A stretch of DNA of 35,948 nucleotides from an uncultured Bacilli bacterium (GTDB lineage: Bacteria > Bacillota_I > Bacilli_A > RF39 > UBA660). How positions within the stretch are numbered: position 1 is the first letter of the stretch; each line of letters begins with the position of its first letter. The notes beneath the pieces are model-generated. The model did not search any database. It worked only from the letters and a program-made list of their open reading frames with translations, and was not told the DNA's origin. Made by a program: the position numbers and the translations under genes. Below are positions 18,021 through 26,568 of the stretch, piece by piece. Where the stretch lies: NCBI GenBank assembly GCA_934095865.1, contig CAKOKU010000012.1, positions 1-35,948 of the forward strand, read 5' to 3'.

Positions 18021-18339
18021 AAATGACGTATTTTTAATGTTGTATTAATTAGTTAATTTTTGATTTATAAAGATAATTATAACAAGTGTTTCTGTTTAAA
18101 ATAAAAATCCACCACTCTATTGTGGTAGACTAATTTGTATAAACAAAATAGATTTATAGTATTTTTGATATTTTGCTTTCCTTAACGAACTGCACTAATC
18201 ATTCAAATATACATAAGACTGTGGATGATAATTTATTCCAATGTCAGTTAACGATTTTGGGTGTTCATAAATAATAACATCTCCTAGTTCATAAGCATAA
18301 GCTGTTCTTTTATTTTTAAAGTATTTCATCAATATAAAT
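18021..18339. other. Intergenic 319 bp with a possible short minus-strand ORF
   Basis: A 44-codon frame reads on the minus strand from 18329 to 18195 (MKYFKNKRTAYAYELGD...), without a ribosome site. It may be a real small gene or a leftover of a longer one. A hairpin ACCAC / GTGGT at 18109-18126 has no T run. Nothing else is supported. Confidence 0.35.
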
Positions 18340-18880
18340 ATGAGAATTGAGATTATATATTGCTATCCTCAAAGAAAATTGGATTTAGATTTAAATAACA
18401 GTAAATATAAATTAATGCTTAATAATGCCATCGAACTTTATGAGCAAATTTTAAAAATAACGACTAATTTTGAAAATAAACTATTAAATAATATTGATTT
18501 AGTAGAAAAATATTTACAAGATGAAAGATGCACTCAATATAGAAGGTATATCTCACTCATATTAAGGAAATCTAAACATCCACTAAAGGATGAATGTTCA
18601 AAAATAGAGTATGAAAAAACACTACAAAGCATAAAAAGTAAATATCAAGCTTTATTCAATAATGGTTTTGAAATAAAACAGCTATCACTAGGGGATTAAA
18701 CCGTCGATTTAAATAGATTTAATTACTATGATTTAATGATAGATGATAATCAATTACATCGTAAAATTATTTTTGATGCCTATACTGAAGAATACGCTAA
18801 ATGTAATGAAATATTGGCAAATTTATATTTAGCTAAGCTAAAAAATGATATATCTCTAGCACGACAACAGAGAAAAATAC
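18340..18880 (+). pseudogene. Unknown gene broken by a stop codon and 3'-truncated
   Basis: A 119-residue frame (18340-18699) ends at TAA (18697-18699), but the same frame reopens at once (TVDLNRFNYYDL) and continues through residues of similar style to about 18870. The two parts are therefore one gene cut by a nonsense codon. It then runs into an (ACTATT)n-like tract, where the frame of a truncated ABC permease takes over. The product is soluble, Lys/Asn-rich and helical; I do not recognise it. The start at 18340 has no good ribosome site, so the 5' end may also be missing. Confidence 0.6.
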
Positions 18881-19928
18881 GACTATTACTATTACTATTA
18901 CTAAGAGGACTGAAAAATTTGGTATAAATAGAGCATTAACTAGGGCTTTTGAAATAGATGGTTATTCATCTTATGATGCGATGACAGAGTTTACAAATGG
19001 AACTTATAAAATTACTGATGGGGAAATGATTAGTAATTTTTGTGATTTTGAATGTGTCATTAACTCTGAACTAGCTAAATTAAATGAGATAAGTGTTGGA
19101 GATACTATAAAGCTTAAAAATAGTACTACTAAAGAAACTTATGAATTTAGTGTAGTCGGCATTTATGAACATAATTTTGAACAAGAAAATACCCAAAGTA
19201 TGTATTCAAAAAGTGTTAATACGATTATTACTGGAGCTGAAGTTGTAAGTAAATTAGTAGAAGATGATGATACTTTAGTTACTAATATTACTCCATCATT
19301 TATTATTAAAGATGAAGGTTCGATTGATAGTTTTAGTAGCGAATTACAAGAAAAAGGTTTAAATGAGTACTACACTCTAACAACAAACTTAGAAGAAATA
19401 GAAAGTGCTACAAAATCAATTGAAAATGTTAGTAAATTTGCGACAACGTTCTTGATTATTACCTTAATAATTTCGACTGTTGTGTTATTAATTGTCAACA
19501 TGATTAATATTAGAGAAAGAAAATATGAGATCGGTGTTTTTAGAACTATTGGGTTAAGTAAATTTAAACTTACTATGCAATTTATTGCTGAGCTTTTAAT
19601 GGTCTCTCTAGTTTCACTTACTCTAGGAGCATTTATAGGCGGAGCTTCGGCTAAGAATGTTGGTAATTATTTGTTGCAAAGTGAAATTAGTGAAACTGAA
19701 GCTAGTAAAGAACAAGAAAGCAACAATTTTGGTCGTGATGATATTGAAAGAAAGTTTAATACTGGTGTTCAATTAAAACAAATTGATGAAATAAATACGG
19801 TCGTAAATTGCGTTGTAATTTTGGAACTTTTAGGAATTTGCTTATGTCTAACTTTAATAAGTGGTTTAGCCTCTATGATAAGTATTCAAAGATTTTCACC
19901 ACTAACTATATTGAAAGAGAGGTCTTAA
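18873..19928 (+). pseudogene. ABC transporter permease (FtsX/MacB type), 5'-truncated
   Basis: The frame is open from 18873; its first ATG is at 18981 and it has no ribosome site. What remains is the later half of a MacB-like permease: part of the extracytoplasmic domain (KITDGEMIS, INSELAKLNEISVGDTIKL) and three membrane segments (near 19440-19510, 19580-19650, 19800-19880), with the FtsX signature RERKYEIGVFRTIGLSKFKL. The N-terminal membrane segment and outer domain are gone. The loss coincides with a junction to the broken gene upstream. The 3' end is intact and sits 1 bp from the ATPase gene. Confidence 0.75.
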
Positions 19929-19929
19929 C

Positions 19930-20586
19930 ATGAAAATTTTAGAACTAGAAAATGTTTCATACCGTTATAGTGATGCAGCTCATGATGATTATGTGTTTAA
20001 AAATTTAAGTTATACATTTGAAACTGGTAAAGTCTATGCAATTAAAGGTAAAAGTGGTTCGGGAAAGACAACTCTATTATCATTAATAAGTGGCTTAGAA
20101 AAATGCAGCGAAGGAAAGATTATATTTGATGGAAAAGATTTAAAACAGATGAATCTTGATGAGTATCGTAGTACCCATATAGGTATAGTTTTTCAAAGTT
20201 ATAACTTGCTCCCCTATTTAACAGCTTTAGAAAATATTACATTGGCTATGGATATTAGTAGAGAAAAAATAACTAATCCAAAAGAAAAGGCTTTAGAATT
20301 AATGCAAAAAGTCGGCTTAGATGCATCTTATGCCAATCGTAAAATATTAAAGTTAAGTGGCGGCGAACAACAAAGAATTGCTATTGCTAGAAGTCTTGCC
20401 TATGATGCGAAAATGATAGTAGCTGATGAACCAACCGGTAATTTAGATAAAGATACAGAAAATGACATTATTAAAATCTTGAAAAACTTAGCGCAAAAAG
20501 ATAATAAATGTATAATTATTGTTACCCACTCTGAAAATGTTTGTAAGCAAGCAGATGTTATTTATGAGTTAAAAAAGAAAAAATAA
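19930..20586 (+). CDS. ABC transporter ATP-binding protein (LolD/MacB type)
   Basis: 218 residues with a complete ATPase: Walker A GKSGSGKTT, Q-loop FQSYNLLPYL, signature LSGGEQQRIAIARS, Walker B MIVADEPTGNLD and H-loop THS. The ribosome site GAGAGG is 7 bases before the ATG, one base after the stop of the permease remnant, so the two formed an operon. With its permease cut short the transporter is probably non-functional unless it pairs with another permease. A terminator follows. Confidence 0.92.
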   Translation: MKILELENVSYRYSDAAHDDYVFKNLSYTFETGKVYAIKGKSGSGKTTLLSLISGLEKCSEGKIIFDGKDLKQMNLDEYRSTHIGIVFQSYNLLPYLTALENITLAMDISREKITNPKEKALELMQKVGLDASYANRKILKLSGGEQQRIAIARSLAYDAKMIVADEPTGNLDKDTENDIIKILKNLAQKDNKCIIIVTHSENVCKQADVIYELKKKK

Positions 20587-20603
20587 ATATAAAATCACTT
20601 TTT

Positions 20604-20630
20604 AAGGCACATATAAAGTTGTGTCTTTTT
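20604..20630 (+). terminator. Terminator after the ABC ATPase gene
   Basis: Stem AGGCACA / TGTGTCT (one G-T pair) followed by TTTTT. Confidence 0.78.
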
Positions 20631-20689
20631 GTTTTGGTATATGTTAGAATAGAACTTGGAAAGTGCGTACTTTAGGGAGAATTGAAGTT

Positions 20690-21232
20690 ATGAAATATAT
20701 AATGGACATATAAAACTAAGGATGGTTTTACAGATATCAAAATGAGCAGTGGCGGAGAATTTTTAACGGGATTATGTTTTTTAAATTCTTATGATAGTAA
20801 TTAAAAACACGATGGTGAATATATTGAAAAAAAGTTACCCATATTTGTAGAGACCATTAAGTGGTTGGATATTTATTTTTCTGGTAAAGACCCTGGATTT
20901 ATACCGAAATATAAGATAGAAAATTTAACAGAGTTTCGAAATTTAGTAATTACTGAAATGTTAAAAATTCCTTTTGGTCAAACTGTTACATATGCCAAGA
21001 TTGCTAAGGCCATTGCTAAACTTAAAAACTTAGATAAAATGTCTAGTCAAGCAGTTGGGGGGCGGTTGGTTGGAATCCAATATGTCTTATTATTCCCTGT
21101 CATCGGGTTGTTGGTTCAAATGGTTCCTTAACTGGTTATGGTGGTGGCATTAAAAACAAATTAAATCTTTTAAAATTAGAAGGAAATGATATGAATAAGT
21201 TTACAGTGTCAACGAAAGGAACAAAGTTATGA
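20690..21232 (+). pseudogene. ogt: Decayed O6-alkylguanine-DNA alkyltransferase (ogt)
   Basis: Homology to MGMT/Ogt runs through several frames: MKYI at the start, then GGEFLTGL, LPIFVETIKWLDIYFSGKDP, KIPFGQTVTYAKIAKAIA, SSQAVGG, and the active-site block IIPCHRVVGSNGSLTGYGGG in another frame. I count three lesions: a frame change near 20700, an in-frame TAA at 20802-20804, and a frame change at the G6 run 21057-21062. One extra G there restores AVGGAVGWNP and PCHR. The enzyme would repair O6-methylguanine by suicide methyl transfer to the PCHR Cys. The stop overlaps the start of the next gene. The TAA and the early frame change make true decay more likely than a single read error. Confidence 0.88.
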
Positions 21233-22017
21233 AGACATTAATTGATAATGAAGAAATGAAAATATTAGTATCAGAAAAATTTATGATGCCACATGAAGAA
21301 TTAAATGGTAAGTCATTGGCAGACTACATCCTACAAAATACGTTGGAAAAATTTGAACTTTATAGAAAAATTTTTGGAGTTACTAAATTAACAAAGATAA
21401 CTTTTGAAATTTACGATGAAAAAACAGAAATAGATACTTGGAAAGCAAGATATGTTGATATTTATGGTAAAGAACCGCCAAGTTATAGTCGTGGTTACTT
21501 TGAACCCAATTATAATCTATCTAGTTGTTGTATGCACGCTAATTCAATTTATGGTACTGGTTGGTGGAATAGTGCGGTATGCACCAAGGCTCATGAGGCT
21601 TTTCATTTGTACTATAAAACTTATATTTATGGTGATGATAGAATTACTTGGTTTGATGAGGGAATGGCACAATTTATATCTGGTGAAAAAGATTCTTGGT
21701 TAAATGATTCTGAAAAATTTTATGAAAAATTTATGTATTTTTTAGATAATTATATACCAATTAGTAATCTAAATGAACGACGTCAAGGCAACAATTCGGT
21801 TGGTGATGATTTGATTTTTCAAAGAGAAAACGTTTTTAATGGATATTTAGCTAGCGTATTAATAATAAAGTATATTGTTGATGTTAATGGCACAAGTTAC
21901 CTTTATGAATTAATGAAAAATAATGTGGAAATATGGACTTTGGGAAATCACGTTCTTGATTATATGATTTTATACTATAAAAATAAATACAATATTGAAT
22001 GGGCTAAAAAAATATAA
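21229..22017 (+). CDS. Putative gluzincin-type zinc metallopeptidase
   Basis: 262 residues, no signal peptide. HEAFH (H122, E123, H126) fits the HExxH zinc site, and WFDEGMAQ places a third ligand Glu at residue 144, 18 residues on. That arrangement is the gluzincin/peptidase-MA pattern. The rest is not recognised. ATG 21229 overlaps the stop of the ogt remnant in an ATGA, so it was translationally coupled to ogt, and tag follows 37 bp later. A DNA-repair link is suggested only by this context. Confidence 0.72.
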   Translation: MKTLIDNEEMKILVSEKFMMPHEELNGKSLADYILQNTLEKFELYRKIFGVTKLTKITFEIYDEKTEIDTWKARYVDIYGKEPPSYSRGYFEPNYNLSSCCMHANSIYGTGWWNSAVCTKAHEAFHLYYKTYIYGDDRITWFDEGMAQFISGEKDSWLNDSEKFYEKFMYFLDNYIPISNLNERRQGNNSVGDDLIFQRENVFNGYLASVLIIKYIVDVNGTSYLYELMKNNVEIWTLGNHVLDYMILYYKNKYNIEWAKKI

Positions 22018-22054
22018 AATGATTATTATTTAATCTTAGAAAAGAGATGATTTA

Positions 22055-22615
22055 ATGCGATGTAAATGGTGCAACGATGCTAACCATCTTTATGTACGTT
22101 ATCATGATAATGAATGGGGTATTTTAAATACAGATGATAAATATCTACTAGAAATGTTAATATTAGAATCTTTTCAAGCTGGTTTATCATGGGAATGTGT
22201 TCTAAACAAAAGAGAAGCTTTTAGAATTGCATATGATAATTTTGATATTAACAAAATATGTGACTATGATGATACCAAGATTATAGAGTTAACACAAAAT
22301 CCTAATATTATTAGAAATAAATTAAAAATAAAGGCTAGTATTAATAATGCCAAAATTTTTAGGGATATTGTTAATAGTTATGGTGATTTTTATACTTATC
22401 TTAAGACTTTTAGTAAAGGCAAAATTTACTATGAAACTGATAAGACAACCTCACCCATATCAGATGAAATATCTAAAGACTTAAAAAAACGAGGTATGAA
22501 ATTTGTTGGTTCAACTATTATTTATTCATATTTGCAGGCAATTGGAATAATATATTCTCATGATATAGGCTGTTATTTATATAAAAAGAAAAAGAACTCC
22601 TTAAATGAAGAGTAA
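22055..22615 (+). CDS. tag: DNA-3-methyladenine glycosylase I
   Basis: Removes 3-methyladenine from alkylated DNA. The start MRCKWCNDANHLYVRYHDNEWG holds the zinc ligands Cys3 and His17. LILESFQAGLSW carries the catalytic Glu. The other two zinc ligands are in YSHDIGCYLY near the C-terminus. The 186-residue length is standard for TAG. It lies downstream of the ogt remnant and protease gene on the same strand, consistent with an alkylation-repair operon in which ogt has decayed. Confidence 0.95.
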   Translation: MRCKWCNDANHLYVRYHDNEWGILNTDDKYLLEMLILESFQAGLSWECVLNKREAFRIAYDNFDINKICDYDDTKIIELTQNPNIIRNKLKIKASINNAKIFRDIVNSYGDFYTYLKTFSKGKIYYETDKTTSPISDEISKDLKKRGMKFVGSTIIYSYLQAIGIIYSHDIGCYLYKKKKNSLNEE

Positions 22616-22654
22616 ACTAATATGTTAAACTCTTAAATAAGGAATTCTTTTTTA
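22587..22654. terminator. Bidirectional terminator between tag and the next gene
   Basis: A long two-part stem (AAAGAA / TTCTTT, TCCTTA / TAAGGA, then AAGAGT / ACTCTT) has A and T runs on either side. It serves the converging genes tag and the minus-strand gene at 22658. Confidence 0.82.
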
Positions 22655-22657
22655 CTT

Positions 22658-23356
22658 TTAAATTAAACTTTTTATTGATTGTCTTTTTGTAGTATCTGTT
22701 GGAATACGATTTAGTTTTAATGATTGGCCCCCAAGATGAGATGGTGAGGAAACTTCAAAGTAATTACCATTAGCAACGTAAGTTACAACAACGTCTCTTT
22801 CTGGTATTTTCGTAGCTTCTTTATCTAAAGCATCTTTGTTACATCTAACTGTATTTTGTAGTGCTTGCTCTAGGTAAGCAATTAAAACATCTAAGACGGC
22901 GGCCTCGCTAGAAACTCTTTTATCTATATTTGCACTATCTTTCTTATAATTTTGTAAAAATTTTATTTCTTTGCCAATAAAACCTTTAAAAGCTTCTAAA
23001 CTTGATTCTTCATAATCGCCTTGCCAAAATGAAGACATACCACAATAAATATCCGTTACACTGTAAGAAAAATCAGTATAAACATTTGTACAATATAAGT
23101 CACATAAACTCTTTGGTGTTGTCAAATGGTTATAGGCATTTACGAGTGCTACTAGAGTACAAGCATCATATTTGTTATTATTAAGTGTTTCATCAAAAAC
23201 AAGATCTCTTAAAACATTGTATCTGCGCCAAAAAGATGATCTTACTAAGGCAATATTGACGTTATTGGTAAAACCATTGGCATCTACTCCTTCTGGCAAT
23301 CTTAATAGTTTAAAAAATTGACTTGGCATAAATAAATCAATGTAATCATTTGACAT
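22658..23356 (-). CDS. Conserved-looking protein of unknown function (232 aa)
   Basis: I do not recognise it. It is soluble, with no signal peptide, membrane segment or nucleotide motif. The first ~190 residues look helical (SSFWRRYNVLRDLVFDETL, YDACTLVALVNAYNHLTTP) and the C-terminal ~40 look beta-rich (DVVVTYVANGNYFEVSSP). It has its own minus-strand transcription and shares the terminator with tag. The ATG follows GAGGGGGA, a strong ribosome site. Confidence 0.72.
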   Translation of the reverse strand: MSNDYIDLFMPSQFFKLLRLPEGVDANGFTNNVNIALVRSSFWRRYNVLRDLVFDETLNNNKYDACTLVALVNAYNHLTTPKSLCDLYCTNVYTDFSYSVTDIYCGMSSFWQGDYEESSLEAFKGFIGKEIKFLQNYKKDSANIDKRVSSEAAVLDVLIAYLEQALQNTVRCNKDALDKEATKIPERDVVVTYVANGNYFEVSSPSHLGGQSLKLNRIPTDTTKRQSIKSLI

Positions 23357-23447
23357 AATACATCCCCCTCTTTTATTTATAAGCGTTGCTTATATTAGCA
23401 GAATTCTTTAACTATGTCAATAGACCATCGCCAAAAAGTTTGCAAAA

Positions 23448-23472
23448 AGAAAAACTTGTGTTTTTCACAAGT
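23448..23472 (-). terminator. Terminator after hsp20
   Basis: Stem ACTTGTG / CACAAGT with a 5-base loop and a T-rich tail on the minus strand, within 10 bases of the stop. Confidence 0.82.
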
Positions 23473-23479
23473 CTCTTAA

Positions 23480-23896
23480 TTAGTCGCTAATCTCAATATA
23501 TTTCTTTTCTGGTGCTTTTTTACTTTCTTCTACTTTAGGTAATTCTAAACTTAAAATACCATTTTTGAAAGATGCTTTAATATCATCAGATTTTACATCT
23601 TCACCAACGTAGAAGCTACGAGAGCATTCACCATAGTATCTTTCTTTTCTAATATATTTACCTTTTTCTTTATCATTAGCTTCATTGCTTACTTTAGCAT
23701 TGATTGTTAAATAACCATCAGTTACATCAATCTTTATATCTTTTTTATCAAACCCTGGTAAATCAACATCTATTACGTAATTATCTTTATTTTCGCGAAT
23801 ATCTGTTTTCATCATTTTATTTTCATTTCTTGTAAAGAATGGATCTCTAAAAATATCATCAAATAAATCAAAATCATTTCTTGGTACTAACATCAT
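23480..23896 (-). CDS. Small heat-shock protein, Hsp20/IbpA family
   Basis: ATP-independent chaperone that holds unfolding proteins in the cytoplasm. The alpha-crystallin domain spans residues ~30-125: MKTDIRENKDNYVIDVDLPGF, KKDIKIDVTDGYLTINA, ERYYGECSRSFYVGE, IKASFKNGILSLELPK; the C-terminal IEI motif is YIEIS. I prefer ATG 23896 (or 23893) to the ATG at 23905 because AAAGGA is only two bases from the latter. Upstream are a sigma-A promoter and a CIRCE operator, so HrcA control is expected. Confidence 0.94.
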   Translation of the reverse strand: MMLVPRNDFDLFDDIFRDPFFTRNENKMMKTDIRENKDNYVIDVDLPGFDKKDIKIDVTDGYLTINAKVSNEANDKEKGKYIRKERYYGECSRSFYVGEDVKSDDIKASFKNGILSLELPKVEESKKAPEKKYIEISD

Positions 23897-23959
23897 ATAA
23901 ATCATTTCCTTTCTTGATACCCCTTATTTAGGATATCCAATAATATAATTTTAATACCT

Positions 23960-23980
23960 GTAAGGATTCTTTTTCCTTAC
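23960..23980 (-). promoter_or_regulatory. Hairpin at the 5' end of the hsp20 transcript
   Basis: GTAAGGA / TCCTTAC forms a 7-bp perfect stem with a 7-base A-rich loop. It would sit at the very start of the mRNA, given the -10 at 23987-23992. The TCCTT strand could also pair with the AAGGA of the ribosome site. Confidence 0.55.
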
Positions 23981-23986
23981 GATTAT

Positions 23987-24015
23987 GTTATATCACTTTT
24001 TGTTAGCATTGTCAA
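23987..24015 (-). promoter_or_regulatory. Sigma-A promoter of hsp20
   Basis: Minus strand: -35 TTGACA (24010-24015), a 17-base spacer, -10 TATAAC (23987-23992). The -35 lies inside the CIRCE element. Confidence 0.88.
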
Positions 24016-24029
24016 TAGCCGAGTGCTAA
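24003..24029. promoter_or_regulatory. CIRCE operator (HrcA site), one arm imperfect
   Basis: TTAGCATTG - 9 bases - GAGTGCTAA compared with the consensus TTAGCACTC-N9-GAGTGCTAA. The right arm is perfect and the left differs at two positions. The left-arm changes are exactly those that create the TTGACA -35 box on the other strand. Confidence 0.9.
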
Positions 24030-24065
24030 TTCATGAATTTTTGATTCGGATTTATATTTTAATTA

Positions 24066-24664
24066 TTATTTAGTATCAGAATAATTAATTTTTAGTTTTT
24101 CTGGAAACCCATAACTGATAGTAACGGTTTTTGGATCACTTACTACATACTGATGGCGTGTATAAAAATTAGTATTTAAGCTGCCTAGTGAACTTTCATA
24201 ATACCTTCTTTGTTTAAGCACTGCTTGATAAAATTCATCAAAATTATGAAAAAAAGTTGCTACTAAGGGATCACTTTTTATCCTTGAACGCATTAGCTCA
24301 CAATGGATTTGCAAGGGGATATTAGTTTTTATTATGGTTATATCATCATCGTATTGATTAATCAACTCAATCATTGCTAACAGACTAGAAACATATTTTT
24401 CTTCAATTGCCGGAATGTCAAAAATAACTAGTTTAATTTCTGGATTGGTTAAGGCATCAAACATTGATGCCATTAATCGACTAGATATTTCTGCCATCTT
24501 TTCTTCTTCGGTTTGATTTTGGTTTATTCCCATTCTAATTTTATCATGAGATATAATTGTCGTTTTGACTGGTGAGGTTGCTTTTATCATTGCTGCTAGG
24601 GTACTTTTCCTGTGGTTGTTGGTCCTGTGATTACTACTATTCTATCTTCAATATTTATCTGCAT
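24066..24664 (-). pseudogene. P-loop NTPase/kinase with a 1-base frameshift in Walker A
   Basis: ATG 24664 (after GGGGAAGAG) starts MQINIEDRIVVITGPTTTGK, then hits a stop. The other frame continues KSTLAAMIKATSPVKTTIISHDKIR to 24066. Adding one T to the T4 run at 24605-24608 joins the halves as GPTTTGKST, a clean Walker A, in a 199-residue protein. ISHDKIRMG resembles the post-P-loop region of small RNA/polynucleotide kinases, and LVIFDIPAIEEKY could be the Walker B strand. The rest of the frame is undamaged, so the lesion is recent or a sequencing error. The substrate is unknown. Confidence 0.82.
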
Positions 24665-24845
24665 ATTTCTCTTCCCCTTCTTAGGACGTTTATTATAGCA
24701 AAGTTAAATATTATGTCAATATTTACCAATAGTAAAAAATAAATTTGATATTAAATTTTAATATTATTAAAGCTAGATACTTCTTCTTATAAACTCACAC
24801 TATTTTTCTTCTCTTCATATACTATCTATTAAGGAAAGGAATATT

Positions 24846-25829
24846 ATGAAAAAATATATAAGTATTTTAATTTGTCTAGTTTTAATTATTATGATTAGTT
24901 TATTATCCGTCCATAATGAGAAAAAGGATGAAGATAAATCTTTAACTAAAGTTAAAGTAGCAGAAGTTACCCATTCGGTGTTCTACGCTCCTTGGTATGT
25001 GGCAATAGAAAATAATTATTTCAAAGATGAAGGTTTAGACATTGAACTCATTTTAACACCAGGTGCTGACAAAGTAGCGGCGGCGGTATTATCTAATGAT
25101 GTTCAAATAGGTTTTGCGGGACTAGAAAGTACAATCTATGTCTATAATGGTGGGGAGCAAGATTACTTAGTTAACTTTGCCGGATTAACCAAAAGAGATG
25201 GTCAATTCATTTTAAGTAGAAATAGTATTGATTCTTTTGATTGGAATGATTTAAAAAATAAGGAAGTTTTAGTTGGACGTAAAGGCGGAATGCCGGCTTT
25301 AAATTTCTTAAATGCGCTTAAAAATGCAGGGATTAACATAAATGATGTAAATTTAAATTATTCAGTAGAATTTGCAGCCCTATCTGGTTCTTTCATTGGT
25401 GGTATGGGTGATTATGTAAATTTATTTGAGCCTACTGCGACCAAAGTAGAAAAAGAAAATTTTGGTCATGTTGTTGCTAGTATTGGAGCGATGTCTGGAG
25501 AAATGCCATATACAACTTTTTATACTAGAAAAAGCTTCTTAAATAATAATAAAGAATTAATTAATAAATTTAGAAATGCTTTAAATAAAGGATTAGAATT
25601 TGTAAGTAACAATGAACCAGAAGTAGTTGCAGAAGTTATTCATAATCAATTTAAAGATGAAAGTATTAATAATTTAACAACAATGATTAAAAGATATAAA
25701 GAAAATGATTGTTGGTATGAGGACACTAATATTAGAGAGGTCGCTTATCAAAATTTAGAACAAGTCATGTTAGATAATAACCTTTTAGAGAAAAAAATAG
25801 ATTTCAATGTTCTAGTAAACAATGACTAA
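24846..25829 (+). CDS. ABC importer substrate-binding protein, NMT1/SsuA type
   Basis: 327 residues with an N-terminal hydrophobic segment (KYISILICLVLIIMISLLSV). The NMT1/THI5-like fold follows: VTHSVFYAPWYVAIENNYF, DEGLDIELILTPGADKVAAAVLSNDVQIGFAG, then FAGLTKRDGQF and MPYTTFYTRKSF, given here as separate blocks. The family binds thiamine pyrimidine precursors, sulfonates or nitrate. No lipobox Cys follows the hydrophobic segment, so it is probably anchored by an uncleaved signal. The ribosome site is AAAGGAA. It overlaps the ATPase gene by 8 bp. No TPP riboswitch is seen upstream, so the substrate stays open. Confidence 0.88.
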   Translation: MKKYISILICLVLIIMISLLSVHNEKKDEDKSLTKVKVAEVTHSVFYAPWYVAIENNYFKDEGLDIELILTPGADKVAAAVLSNDVQIGFAGLESTIYVYNGGEQDYLVNFAGLTKRDGQFILSRNSIDSFDWNDLKNKEVLVGRKGGMPALNFLNALKNAGININDVNLNYSVEFAALSGSFIGGMGDYVNLFEPTATKVEKENFGHVVASIGAMSGEMPYTTFYTRKSFLNNNKELINKFRNALNKGLEFVSNNEPEVVAEVIHNQFKDESINNLTTMIKRYKENDCWYEDTNIREVAYQNLEQVMLDNNLLEKKIDFNVLVNND

Positions 25830-26568
25830 TATATTAGAAGTTAAAAATTTAAAAAAAGAATATAATACTCTAAAAGGAGAAGTTTTAGCGCTTAAAGATA
25901 TTTCTTTTACTGTCAAAGACCAAGAATTTACGGCTATTGTTGGTTCTTCTGGCTGTGGAAAGTCAACGATTCTCTCTATTTTAGCGGGATTAGATAATGA
26001 TTATGAAGGAACTATTAATGTTTATGGTAAAAAAATTGGGTATATGTTACAAACTGATTGTCTACTCCCCTACTTAACTATTAGAGATAATGCACTACTC
26101 GGTCTTAGATTAACGCACGCTATGACTAAAGAAAATATTGCTTTTGTAGACAATTTACTTGAAAAGTATAATTTAAGTGAATTTAATGATAAATATCCTA
26201 GTAGTTTATCCGGTGGAATGAAGCAAAGAGTGGCGCTTATAAGAAGTTTAGCTGTTAAGCCAGACATATTACTGTTAGATGAGCCCTTTAGTGCACTTGA
26301 TTATGAAACAAGATTGAAGGTTAGTCGTGATGTTTATGATATTATCAAGAAGGAGAAGAAAACCGGTATCATTGTAACTCATGATATTGGAGAAGCTGTT
26401 GCGACATCATCTAAAGTCATTGTTTTATCTAAAAGACCAGCAGTTGTTAAAAAAATATTTGATATTGAATTAGATAATCCGAAAGATCCTATTAGTAATC
26501 GAAAAGATAAAAAATATCAAGAATATTATGACTTAATATGGAAGGAGATGGAGGAATATGTCGCTTAA
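25822..26568 (+). CDS. ABC importer ATPase (SsuB/TauB/ThiZ type)
   Basis: 248 residues: Walker A GSSGCGKST, a Q-loop LQTDCLLPYLT, signature LSGGMKQRVALIRSL, Walker B ILLLDEPFSALD and H-loop VTHDIGEA. SGGMKQR and DEPFSALD are typical of the nitrate/sulfonate/taurine/thiamine-precursor importers. It overlaps the genes on both sides (8 bp and 11 bp), forming one tightly coupled three-gene operon. Confidence 0.94.
   Translation: MTNILEVKNLKKEYNTLKGEVLALKDISFTVKDQEFTAIVGSSGCGKSTILSILAGLDNDYEGTINVYGKKIGYMLQTDCLLPYLTIRDNALLGLRLTHAMTKENIAFVDNLLEKYNLSEFNDKYPSSLSGGMKQRVALIRSLAVKPDILLLDEPFSALDYETRLKVSRDVYDIIKKEKKTGIIVTHDIGEAVATSSKVIVLSKRPAVVKKIFDIELDNPKDPISNRKDKKYQEYYDLIWKEMEEYVA

Noticed and set aside
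18105..18130. Hairpin ACCAC / GTGGT as a terminator.
   Set aside because: The stem is short and there is no T run on either strand.
24700..24845. A TPP riboswitch before the NMT1-type importer.
   Set aside because: No CTGAGA-type conserved blocks or matching stems are seen in the leader.
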